DNA of 64,000 nt from Sporomusaceae bacterium (GTDB lineage: Bacteria; Bacillota; Negativicutes; Sporomusales; UBA7701): positions 85,833 to 149,832 of the forward strand of contig JAVKTQ010000009.1 in the NCBI GenBank assembly GCA_031460455.1, written 5' to 3'. The notes below the pieces were generated by a model. It saw only the letters and a list, made by a program, of their open reading frames with translations. It had not been told where the DNA came from and searched no databases. Of this stretch, positions 26,520 to 34,250 are shown piece after piece (position 1 is the stretch's first letter; each line of letters starts with the position of its first letter). Both the position numbers and the translations under genes were made by a program.

Positions 26520-26987
26520 TCAGCGGCGCAGCGCGAACTGGTGCGACGAAGGCCGCCAACCCTCGTGACCGAGGAAAATCTCGTCAGCATTCGCCTGCAT
26601 CCCGTCGACCATCAGGCTGAACGTAAGATGGTTGCCGCCCATCACCTTAAAATCCAGGCCATCCACCGCCCCGGCCGTATGGAACTTGAAATGGATAACC
26701 TTCTTATTGTTATCCAGCCAAAAATGATCCCCGTACTCCAGCTTCTTGCCGTGGACCGCCGTAAAATGCCCGTCAGTCTTGATCGTGCCGCTGAACGGCA
26801 ACGCGAACATCTTCGTATGCACCCTCATATGCATGCCGTCATTGTCGTGCCAGATAAAATACCCCCGCACATTCCCCTGCGCAAGCGCCGCCGGCACCCC
26901 CTCCACCGGCGCGTGCCAGGCCAGCGCCGTCCCGGCCGCCAATACCAGCGCCGCCACCAGCACCGCCACCGTAACCAGTCTCTTCAC
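26520..26987 (-). CDS. Exported protein of unknown function
   Basis: 155 residues. A signal peptide (VKRLVTVAVLVAALVLAAGTALA) is followed by about 125 residues predicted to be mostly beta strands (VRGYFIWHDNDGMHMRVHTK, KVIHFKFHTAGAVDG). No family recognised. The GTG at 26987 is 8 bases after AAGGG; in-frame ATG 26993 and GTG 26996 are too near that site but possible. Convergent with bfr. Confidence 0.65.
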   Translation of the reverse strand: MKRLVTVAVLVAALVLAAGTALAWHAPVEGVPAALAQGNVRGYFIWHDNDGMHMRVHTKMFALPFSGTIKTDGHFTAVHGKKLEYGDHFWLDNNKKVIHFKFHTAGAVDGLDFKVMGGNHLTFSLMVDGMQANADEIFLGHEGWRPSSHQFALRR

Positions 26988-27260
26988 ACCCATCACCCTT
27001 CCGCCATTTTGCTACTATCCTATACGCCAGCCCGCCCTTTTAGTACAGCCCCGGCAAATCCCCGCAAAAAAGCGCCCGGAGCGCCGCCGCTGCCTGCCGC
27101 CGCGATGTTGCCCCCGCCCCGGCGCTCCTGTCCATCACCCGGATAATTTATCCGCATGCAGGACAAATGTCATAATACATAGAATTTAGATATTAATCTT
27201 ACACGCACGTTCAATTTTGCCCGTTTTTATCGAAAATTGCCCACCCATGGAGGCACCAAC

Positions 27261-28127
27261 ATGTGCAACCTCCGCAACGCCCTGCTCGCCGCGATCCTCA
27301 GCCTCATCCTCGTCGCCGGCTGCTCAGGCGCAGGCAACGCCCCCTCGCCCGCCAAACCCGGCGCCGACGCCAAGCCCGCCGCCTCCGGCCGCTTCATCGT
27401 CGCCGGCTCAGGCACCAACCTGCCCATCACCGGCAAACTCGCCGACGCCTACAACAAAAAAACGGGCGCCGCCGCTGTCGAAGTGCCGAAAAGCATCGGC
27501 ACCGACGGAGCCGTCAAAGCCGTCCAGGCCGGCGCCCTCGAACTCGGCCTCGTCTCCCGGCCCCTCACCGACGCCGAAAAAGCCTCCGGCCTCGTCGAAA
27601 TCCCCTACGCCCGCGTCGCCATAATCTTCGCCGCCCACCCTGGCGTCCCCGACACCGACATAAGCCACGACGACATCGTCAAAATCTATCGTGGCGAAAA
27701 AACCTCCTGGCGCGACGGCCGGCCCATCGTCGTCCTCATCCGCGGCATGCACGACAGCTCCAATATCATACTATACGGCCTCATCCCCGGCTATGCCGAC
27801 GTCATAAAAGACTCCATCGCCCAAAAACGCTGGCAAGTAATGTACCACGACATCGACATGGCCGAAGCCCTCCGCGCCAAACAGGGCGCCTTCGGTCACA
27901 CCGACTCCGCCGAAATCAAAATCAACGCCGGCATCAAACCACTCGCCATCGGCGGCGTCGCCCCCACCGACGACAACATCAGAAGCGGCCGCTACCCCTA
28001 CGTCAAACCGCTCTCCTTCATCCACAAAGGCCCCCTCAGCGAACGCGCCACAGCCTTCATCGCCTTCGTCCACTCGCCTGAAGGCCAGACCATCATAACC
28101 GACAACGGCGGTACGCCGCTACAATAG
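27261..28127 (+). CDS. Phosphate-type substrate-binding lipoprotein (PstS-like)
   Basis: 288 residues. A lipobox LVAGCS gives a lipid-anchored binding protein. The mature part is a PBP-like domain: GRFIVAGSGTNLPITGKLADAY, SIGTDGAVKAVQAGALELGLVSR, DIVKIYRGEKTSW and a C-terminal FIAFVHSPEGQ, as in PstS. The ATG at 27261 has GGAGG 8 bases upstream. No pstC/pstA/pstB follows; instead a membrane GGDEF-HD-GYP protein starts 11 bases later. So it may be a ligand sensor rather than part of a transporter. Confidence 0.8.
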   Translation: MCNLRNALLAAILSLILVAGCSGAGNAPSPAKPGADAKPAASGRFIVAGSGTNLPITGKLADAYNKKTGAAAVEVPKSIGTDGAVKAVQAGALELGLVSRPLTDAEKASGLVEIPYARVAIIFAAHPGVPDTDISHDDIVKIYRGEKTSWRDGRPIVVLIRGMHDSSNIILYGLIPGYADVIKDSIAQKRWQVMYHDIDMAEALRAKQGAFGHTDSAEIKINAGIKPLAIGGVAPTDDNIRSGRYPYVKPLSFIHKGPLSERATAFIAFVHSPEGQTIITDNGGTPLQ

Positions 28128-28138
28128 GTGATAGCCAA

Positions 28139-29944
28139 GTGATAGACCGCATCGGCTTCTCCCGGCAATTCGCCAAAAGAATGCGCCTCCTCGCGGTGGT
28201 GACCTGGATCATCATCAGCATTGCTATGCCCGCCACCTACCTTGCCCTCAGCTACGGCGACCGCCACCGTTCCGCCGACCTGCGCGGCGAACTCCTCGCC
28301 GACAACATCAAACAAGCCATCCACGACAACCCCGAACTCTGGCACTTCGACATCCCGCGCTTCCTCGAAGTCGCCCACCGGTTCCCCGACTCCGAGCCCA
28401 TCGTCTCCGTCCGGATCTTCACCGACACCGGCGTCCTCGCCTACGAGGAAAAATCCGGCCCGGCCGCCATCCTCGACATGACCACCCGCACCCCCATCAG
28501 ATACAACAACCGCGTCTACGGCACCCTCGAAATCGTCGAAAGCATCGACCACCTCTTCCTCTCCTCCTTCCTCGCCCTCAGCCTCTTCTGCCTGCTCGGC
28601 GCCGCCATCGCCTACACCATATACCGCTTCCCGCTCGGCATCGTCCTCGCCGCCGAGCGGAAAATCTACGGCGTTGTCGACGAACTGCAGCACTCCCGCG
28701 ACGACCTGCGCCGGCTCGCCGACCGCGACGCCAAAACCCGCCTCTACAACACCGCCTACATGATCGAACAGCTCAAAACCGAAATCGACGTGGCCGACGA
28801 ACACAGCGCCCCCTTCTCCGTCCTCATGCTCGACATCGACTACTTTAAAAAATACAACGACAAATTCGGCCACGTCCAAGGCGACGTCCTGCTCACCCAG
28901 CTCGCCGACCTCCTTACGCGCCTCACCCGCAGCCGCGACACCCTCGGCCGCTTCGGCGGCGAGGAATTCCTCCTCCTCATGCGCGGCGCCGGCGAGGACG
29001 AAGCCCGCGAAGCGGCCTTTCGCCTCCAGCGGGCCGTCTCCACCCACGGCTTCCCCGGCGAAGACAGCCAGCCGGGCGGCCGGCTAACCGTCAGCATCGG
29101 CCTCATCGCCTACCGGCCCGGCATGACCGCCGAACAAATGCTCCACCACGCCGACGGGGCCATGTACGCCGCCAAAGAAGCGGGACGCAACCAGGTCTGC
29201 ATAAGCGACGGCCAAACCTTCACCAGGGACGGCGACAAAATCATCCGCGTCGCCGACATCGCCTTCGCCAGCGACACCATCGGCCAGCTCATCGAAAAGC
29301 TCGAAACCGCCTCCCGCCGGCAGATACCCTCCGCTCACGTCTCCACCCTCATGGGCTTCCTCAAAGCCCTCGACTCGCGGGAAAGCAACACCGCCCAACA
29401 CTCCCTCCTCGTCAACAAAATCGCCATGTCCATCGGCCAAAACATGGGCCTCTCCGAAAAAGAACTCCTCCAGCTCAACTGGGGCACCCTTCTCCACGAC
29501 ATCGGCAAACTCGCCATAGCCGACTCCATCCTCCTCAAACCCGGCTCCCTCACCCCCGAAGAATACGAAGCCGTCAAACTCCACCCCACCTTCGGCTACG
29601 ACCTCCTCAAAAACAACGACTATCTCGACGCCGCCAACAAAATCATCCTCTACCACCACGAGCGCTGGGACGGCGACGGTTACCCCTACGGCCTCAAAGG
29701 CACCCAGATACCCTACCTCGCGCGCATCTGCGCCGTCGCCGACGCCGCCGCCTCCATGGCCGAAGACCGGCCCTACCGCAAAGCCCTCACCCCCGCAGGC
29801 ATCGTCGCCGAAATCCGGCGCAACGCCCAAACCCAGTTCGACCCCGGCATCGTCGCCGTCTTCGGCATCCTCGCCTCCTGCGTCCTCCCCGCCGTCGCCG
29901 ACGCCCGCCTCATGAACGAAATCAAAACGGTCCCCGGGGCCTGA
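28139..29944 (+). CDS. Membrane GGDEF and HD-GYP cyclic-di-GMP protein
   Basis: 601 residues. Transmembrane helix near 15-40, an extracytoplasmic region to about 140, a second helix near 140-165, then GGDEF (MLDIDYFKKYNDKFGHVQGD; GGEEF at 273-277) and an HD-GYP domain (HDIGKLAI with His453-Asp454; HHERWDGDGYPYG with GYP at 514-516). Both sites look complete, so it may both make and degrade cyclic di-GMP. The GTG start follows AGGTGA. It is in one transcription unit with the PstS-like lipoprotein, which could feed ligand state to the outer domain. Confidence 0.88.
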   Translation: MIDRIGFSRQFAKRMRLLAVVTWIIISIAMPATYLALSYGDRHRSADLRGELLADNIKQAIHDNPELWHFDIPRFLEVAHRFPDSEPIVSVRIFTDTGVLAYEEKSGPAAILDMTTRTPIRYNNRVYGTLEIVESIDHLFLSSFLALSLFCLLGAAIAYTIYRFPLGIVLAAERKIYGVVDELQHSRDDLRRLADRDAKTRLYNTAYMIEQLKTEIDVADEHSAPFSVLMLDIDYFKKYNDKFGHVQGDVLLTQLADLLTRLTRSRDTLGRFGGEEFLLLMRGAGEDEAREAAFRLQRAVSTHGFPGEDSQPGGRLTVSIGLIAYRPGMTAEQMLHHADGAMYAAKEAGRNQVCISDGQTFTRDGDKIIRVADIAFASDTIGQLIEKLETASRRQIPSAHVSTLMGFLKALDSRESNTAQHSLLVNKIAMSIGQNMGLSEKELLQLNWGTLLHDIGKLAIADSILLKPGSLTPEEYEAVKLHPTFGYDLLKNNDYLDAANKIILYHHERWDGDGYPYGLKGTQIPYLARICAVADAAASMAEDRPYRKALTPAGIVAEIRRNAQTQFDPGIVAVFGILASCVLPAVADARLMNEIKTVPGA

Positions 29945-29969
29945 GCCCACGGGGACCGTTCTTTTTTTT
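29926..29969 (+). terminator. Terminator overlapping the end of the HD-GYP gene
   Basis: AACGGTCCCC pairs with GGGGACCGTT, followed by CTTTTTTTTG. The left arm lies inside the last codons. Confidence 0.85.
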
Positions 29970-29977
29970 GCCTAAAC

Positions 29978-30011
29978 GGCGGTCTCCCGGCATATATGCC
30001 GGGAGACCGCC
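29978..30011. repeat. Perfect 34-bp palindrome
   Basis: GGCGGTCTCCCGGCATA is followed directly by its exact reverse complement. It has no T-run, so it is not an obvious terminator. It lies between the HD-GYP terminator and the tRNA terminator. Confidence 0.8.
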
Positions 30012-30016
30012 TGCAA

Positions 30017-30048
30017 AACAAAAAAGCTTACGGACAATCCGTAAGCTT
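30017..30048 (-). terminator. Terminator of the tRNA-Leu pair
   Basis: AAGCTTACGGA pairs with TCCGTAAGCTT around CAA. The run of A on the plus strand gives the U-tract. It lies 12 bases after the 3' end of tRNA-Leu(GAG). Confidence 0.8.
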
Positions 30049-30059
30049 CTTCTTTCCTA

Positions 30060-30145
30060 TGGTGCGGTCGAGTGGATTTGAACCACCACGAGGTTGCCCC
30101 CGCCAGCCCCTCAAGCTGGTGCGTCTGCCGTTCCGCCACGACCGC
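30060..30145 (-). tRNA. tRNA-Leu (anticodon GAG)
   Basis: 86 nt including an encoded CCA. The acceptor arm is GCGGTCG/CGACCGC. The anticodon stem CCAGC/GCTGG holds the loop TTGAGGG, giving GAG. The long variable arm is typical of leucine tRNAs, and the T-arm has GGTTCAAATCC. Confidence 0.95.
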
Positions 30146-30196
30146 GAGTAAAAGGATATCCTGTTTTTTTGCCTAAAACCGAAGCCCAAAGATTTA

Positions 30197-30282
30197 TGGT
30201 GCGGTCGAGTGGATTTGAACCACCACGAGGTTGCCCCCACTAGCTCCTGAGGCTAGCGCGTCTGCCGTTCCGCCACGACCGC
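30197..30282 (-). tRNA. tRNA-Leu (anticodon CAG)
   Basis: 86 nt including CCA. Nearly identical to the neighbouring tRNA outside the anticodon arm. The anticodon stem CTAGC/GCTAG holds the loop CTCAGGA, giving CAG. It lies 51 bases upstream of tRNA-Leu(GAG) and probably shares its transcript. Confidence 0.95.
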
Positions 30283-30359
30283 GTTTCATCCTTGAGCCGC
30301 CGTTTTTGGCGACAAAATTATCTTACCACAAGCCCCTGTCTCAGTCAATACCTTGTCTG

Positions 30360-32009
30360 CTACCTTTTTTTGGTCAGGCCCCACTCGCGCGCGTTCCAGA
30401 GATTGCCGGCCTGAGTCGGGTTAGGCTTATAGTTTACCACCGTATCGCGCACCGCGTCAACATTCGAGCGGAAATACAGCGGAATAACCGGGACCTCCTG
30501 CGCCAAAAGCTCCTGAACGCGCAGATACGCCTGCCGCCTCGCCCCCACATCCACCAGCCGCGCCCCCTGCTCGGTCAGGCTGTCCACCTCGGCATGGCGC
30601 CAGCCGGCATAATTCTGCCCCTGCCAATTATTGCCCGCCCCAGGGATATTGCGCGAATGCCACAGACTGACATTATCGGGATCCAGCCCCGCCACCCAGG
30701 CGAACATCGCCGCCTCGAAGCGGCGGGCCCTGAGCACGTCGCCGAAAAACGCCGGCACATCCACCAGCCGCACCGTCGCCTCCACGCCCGCCTCCTTAAG
30801 CTGCTGCGCCACCTCGTTGGCCACCGCCTCGCGCGTCTTATTGCCAGACGTCGTCACCAGATTGAAAGACAGGCGTCGCCCGTCCTTCGCGAACACCCCG
30901 TCCGCCCCCGGCTTAAAGCCCGCCTGCGCCAGCAGCTCCCTCGCCGCCGCCACGTCGCGGCCCGGCGGCTTCACCGTCGGGTTATACGCCCACGACAGGG
31001 GCGACTGGTCGCCCGTCGCCACGCTGGCCGCGCCTTTCACCACATTAGTCACGATCGCCTGACGGTCCAGCGCCAGCGCTATCGCCCGCCGCACCCGCGC
31101 ATCCTGGAAAAGCGCGTTGTCAAGATTGAAATCGAGATGCTCCCAGATCATGCTCGGCGTCATCACCGCCCGCACCCCGCTCACCGCCCTCACCTGATCC
31201 AGCTGGGCGCTGCCCACGTTGCTGACGATATCCACCTCGCCGGCCTTGATCTGCGTAAGCATGATATTGCTGTCCGGAATGATCTTGTACACGATGCCGT
31301 CCAAGTTCGGCCGGCCCTTGAAATACGCCGGATTGGCCTCCAGCACGATCGCTTCGGCCAGGCGCCACTCCTTGAACTTGAACGGCCCCGTCCCCACCGG
31401 CGCGCGGTTAAAGGGCGCCTTATTCACATCCTCCGCGTTTGCCAGCAGATGCCGGGGAAGAATCGTCGTAAACAGCGTCAAATACGGCGCGTAATACTGC
31501 CGGAACCGCACCACCACCGTCAGGGCGTCGGGCGTATCCACCGCGCTGATCCTGTCATAGCCGTCGCGGGAAACCACGTTAACCCGCCTGTTCATTATCA
31601 GCTCCCACGTGAACTTCACATCCGCCGACGTGAACTGCCGCCCGTCGTGCCAGGCGACCCCCGGCCGCAGGCGATACGTCACCGTCAGGCCGTCCGGGCT
31701 GACGCCGCCGTTCTGCAGCGTCGGCACATCGCTCGCCAGATCGGCCAGCCACTCGCCCTTGTCGTTCACCTGCACCAGGCCGCTGAAAACCAGGCTGCCC
31801 ACCTCGGCGGTCGCCACCAGGTCGGAAAGCATCGGATTGAGCGTGTTCGGCTCCAGCAGACTGCCGTAGATCAGCTGCCCGCCCGGCTGCATCATCGCGG
31901 GCGTCGGCGCCGCCGGCGCCTCCGGGCGCCCCGCCTTCTCGCGTCCGCAGCCCACAGCCAGCAGCGCAATTATCACCATAAAGGCAATCACATATCTCCC
32001 GTACCTCAA
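30360..32009 (-). CDS. Peptide/nickel-type ABC substrate-binding lipoprotein
   Basis: 549 residues, SBP_bac_5 (OppA/DppA) family. Signal with lipobox LLAVGC, then AEVGSLVFSGLVQVND, the family signature TYRLRPGVAWHDGRQFTSADVKFTWE, and GTGPFKFKEWRLAEAI. It binds oligopeptides or a similar ligand outside the cell for an ABC importer. No permease or ATPase genes are adjacent, so it works with components elsewhere or is an orphan. The TTG at 32009 follows GGGAGGT; the ATG 24 bases upstream has no good site. Confidence 0.88.
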   Translation of the reverse strand: MRYGRYVIAFMVIIALLAVGCGREKAGRPEAPAAPTPAMMQPGGQLIYGSLLEPNTLNPMLSDLVATAEVGSLVFSGLVQVNDKGEWLADLASDVPTLQNGGVSPDGLTVTYRLRPGVAWHDGRQFTSADVKFTWELIMNRRVNVVSRDGYDRISAVDTPDALTVVVRFRQYYAPYLTLFTTILPRHLLANAEDVNKAPFNRAPVGTGPFKFKEWRLAEAIVLEANPAYFKGRPNLDGIVYKIIPDSNIMLTQIKAGEVDIVSNVGSAQLDQVRAVSGVRAVMTPSMIWEHLDFNLDNALFQDARVRRAIALALDRQAIVTNVVKGAASVATGDQSPLSWAYNPTVKPPGRDVAAARELLAQAGFKPGADGVFAKDGRRLSFNLVTTSGNKTREAVANEVAQQLKEAGVEATVRLVDVPAFFGDVLRARRFEAAMFAWVAGLDPDNVSLWHSRNIPGAGNNWQGQNYAGWRHAEVDSLTEQGARLVDVGARRQAYLRVQELLAQEVPVIPLYFRSNVDAVRDTVVNYKPNPTQAGNLWNAREWGLTKKR

Positions 32010-32044
32010 AACCCAACCTCCCAAGTTCACCATGATGTGCTGCC

Positions 32045-32167
32045 GGAAGCGGTTTAGTAGGCTCCAGCTGCAAGGCGGACCGAGGACGCGCCGCGACGCG
32101 TACTCGGACGTACGCTAGCAAGCGCCCGCAGGGCCAACGCCGCAGATGGACCTAATAAGCCGCTTCC
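32045..32167. repeat. Palindromic intergenic repeat, copy D2
   Basis: Opposite orientation to D1 (7030-7157). The outer arms GGAAGCGG/CCGCTTCC and TTAGTAGG/CCTAATAA differ from D1 but still pair, while the inner blocks GCTCCAGCTGCAAGGCG and CAACGCCGCAGATGGA match D1 after reverse-complementing. The centre has a GTACTCGGACGTAC palindrome. Confidence 0.75.
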
Positions 32168-32170
32168 CCC

Positions 32171-32740
32171 TTATCTGCCATACAAATCTCTATACCGCTC
32201 GCGGGCCGATAAAACCTTCTTCACATACTCCCTCGTCTCCTTATACGGTATCCTGTCGATGTCCCGGAAGCCGCGCTCCCAGCCCATCTGGCGCATCCAC
32301 TGGTTCACATTGCCGCGGCCGCCGTTATACGCCGCCAGCACCAGGATCTCGTTCTCCCTGAACTCCTTCTTCAGCGACGCCAGGTACCACGCCCCGAAAC
32401 GGATGCTCGTATCCGGGTCGTTCAGCATCCCGGGCTGAAAACCCTCCTGGTCCACCTGGCTCGCCACCCACTGCCCCGTCTCGGGCATCATCTGCATAAG
32501 CCCCATCGCCCCCTTGGGCGAGCGGGCGTTCGCGACGAACTTGCTCTCCGTGCGGATAACGGCCGCGATCAGAAAAGGATCGACCTCATACTCCGTCGCA
32601 TAGAAAAACACCTTTTCCCGGTACGGGAAAGGGTAGATATATTCCCGTTGAAACCAGTCGCTCTGGTACACGATAAAGCCGGCCGCCGCCGCCAGCATCG
32701 CCAGCAGCGCCAGCACAGCCACAGTGGTCTTGCGCAACAT
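32171..32740 (-). CDS. Lytic transglycosylase, SLT family
   Basis: 189 residues. An N-terminal membrane anchor or signal (TVAVLALLAMLAAAAGFIV) precedes a Slt70-type lysozyme-like domain: AAVIRTESKFVANARSPKGA (catalytic Glu in RTESKF), MGLMQMMPETGQWVA, NPDTSIRFGAWYLASL-like segment and LAAYNGGRGNVNQW. It cleaves the glycan strands of peptidoglycan. The ATG at 32740 (MLRKT) has GGAG upstream. It follows coaE by 59 bases in the polA-mutM-coaE cluster, a common neighbour order. Confidence 0.9.
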   Translation of the reverse strand: MLRKTTVAVLALLAMLAAAAGFIVYQSDWFQREYIYPFPYREKVFFYATEYEVDPFLIAAVIRTESKFVANARSPKGAMGLMQMMPETGQWVASQVDQEGFQPGMLNDPDTSIRFGAWYLASLKKEFRENEILVLAAYNGGRGNVNQWMRQMGWERGFRDIDRIPYKETREYVKKVLSARERYRDLYGR

Positions 32741-32799
32741 AATCACTCCGTCATCCATGCTCCCTATAAACTATGTTCGTTGGTACCGATTAATGTCGC

Positions 32800-33399
32800 C
32801 TATCTGCCGCCGGCCGCCCCGCGCCACGCCGCAGCCACCTGCACGGCCGTGTCCTGCGGATCGCCGCTGTTGTCGATAACAATATCCGCCCGGCGGGCCT
32901 TCTCCTCCAGGCTCATCTGCGCCGCCACGCGGGCCGCGGCCTGCGGGGCCGTCAGCGAATCCCGCGCCGTCAGGCGGCTAAGTTGGGTGGCCGCATCCAC
33001 GTACACCACCCACACCTCATCCACATACCTGTCCCAGCCGGCCTCGTACAAAAGCGGCACATCCAGCACCGCCACAGCGCAGCCTTCCCGCTCCGCCGCC
33101 GCCAGCGCCTCTTTGGCCGCCGCCGTGATGCGCGGGTGGGTTATGCTCTCCAGAGCGGCCCGCGCCGCGCTGTCGGCAAACACCAGCTCGCCCAGCTTCG
33201 CGCGGTTTAGCGAGCCGTCGGCCAGCAGAATATCCCCTCCCAGCCAGGCGACAATCTCCGCCAGGGCCGGCCGGCCGGGCTCCACCACCTCGCGGGCGAT
33301 AGCGTCGGCGTCGATCACCCTCGCCCCCAGCTCCCGCAGTATCCTGCTCACCGTACTCTTGCCGCTGGCGATGCCGCCCGTCAAACCGATAACGCGCAC
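32800..33399 (-). CDS. coaE: Dephospho-CoA kinase
   Basis: 199 residues. Phosphorylates the 3' hydroxyl of dephospho-CoA, the last step of CoA synthesis. Walker A GLTGGIASGKST, VIDADAIAREVVEPG, and VLDVPLLYEAGWDRYVDEVW are typical. I chose the GTG at 33399 because GGAGG lies 8 bases upstream; the longer ORF overlaps mutM. The gap to mutM is 13 bases. Confidence 0.95.
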   Translation of the reverse strand: MRVIGLTGGIASGKSTVSRILRELGARVIDADAIAREVVEPGRPALAEIVAWLGGDILLADGSLNRAKLGELVFADSAARAALESITHPRITAAAKEALAAAEREGCAVAVLDVPLLYEAGWDRYVDEVWVVYVDAATQLSRLTARDSLTAPQAAARVAAQMSLEEKARRADIVIDNSGDPQDTAVQVAAAWRGAAGGR

Positions 33400-33412
33400 G
33401 CCCTTATCCTCC

Positions 33413-34237
33413 TCAGTGCTGGCACTGCGGGCAGTAATGCGTGCCGCGCCCGGCCACTTCGGAGCGGGCGATCGGCGTGCCGCACACACTGCACGCCTCG
33501 TTCTTGCGCCCATACACCTTCAGGTGATGCTGGTTGCTGCCCTTCTGCCCCGCCCCGTCGCGGTAATCGCGGAAAGTCGTGCCCCCGTGTTCGATGCCCT
33601 GGGCGATCACGGCGTTAACCGCGCCGTAAAGCCGCGCCGCCTCCTCGTCCGTCAGGTCGGCCGCCGGCCGCTCCGGCCGGATACCCGCCAGCGCCAGCGC
33701 CTCATCCACATAGATATTGCCCAGGCCGCCGATCAGCTTCTGGTTGAGCAGCAGCCCCTTGATCGTCACCCGCCGGCCCGCCAGGCTTTCCCGGAAATAC
33801 TCCGGCGTGAACTCCGGCGACAGCGGCTCCGGTCCCAGCGTCGCCAGACCCGAAATGCGCCACAGCTCGTCCGTCGGCAGCACGTACAGCGTCCCCAGCG
33901 TGCGGCTGTCCGCGTACAGCAGCGCATCGCCGCCGTCAAGCGTGAAAACCACCCGCGTGAAGCGGTCGGAGGGCGCCCCCGGCGCGGCATAATAAAGCCG
34001 CCCCGTCATGCGTAGATGCACCACCATCACCTTATCGTTGTCCAGATGAAACAGCAGATACTTGCCGCGGCGATCTAGCCGCGTAATCACCGAATCCGTC
34101 ACCACCGCCCGGAACTCCTCCGGAGAAGGCCACTTCACCAGGCGCGGCAGCAGCATATTCACATCCGTGATCCGCCGGCCCGTAACCTTATCGGTCAGCG
34201 TGCGGCGAATTGTCTCGACTTCCGGCATCTCCGGCAT
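33413..34237 (-). CDS. mutM: Formamidopyrimidine-DNA glycosylase
   Basis: 274 residues. Removes 8-oxoguanine and ring-opened purines and cuts the abasic strand. The N-terminus MPEMPEVETIRR gives the catalytic Pro2 and Glu3 after Met removal. The helix-two-turn-helix includes LLLNQKLIGGLGNIYVDEAL, and the C-terminal zinc finger reads CSVCGTPI ... HYCPQCQH. It lies 13 bases after polA, an arrangement that links repair synthesis and base excision. Confidence 0.96.
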   Translation of the reverse strand: MPEMPEVETIRRTLTDKVTGRRITDVNMLLPRLVKWPSPEEFRAVVTDSVITRLDRRGKYLLFHLDNDKVMVVHLRMTGRLYYAAPGAPSDRFTRVVFTLDGGDALLYADSRTLGTLYVLPTDELWRISGLATLGPEPLSPEFTPEYFRESLAGRRVTIKGLLLNQKLIGGLGNIYVDEALALAGIRPERPAADLTDEEAARLYGAVNAVIAQGIEHGGTTFRDYRDGAGQKGSNQHHLKVYGRKNEACSVCGTPIARSEVAGRGTHYCPQCQH

Positions 34238-34250
34238 ATATATCCTCCGT

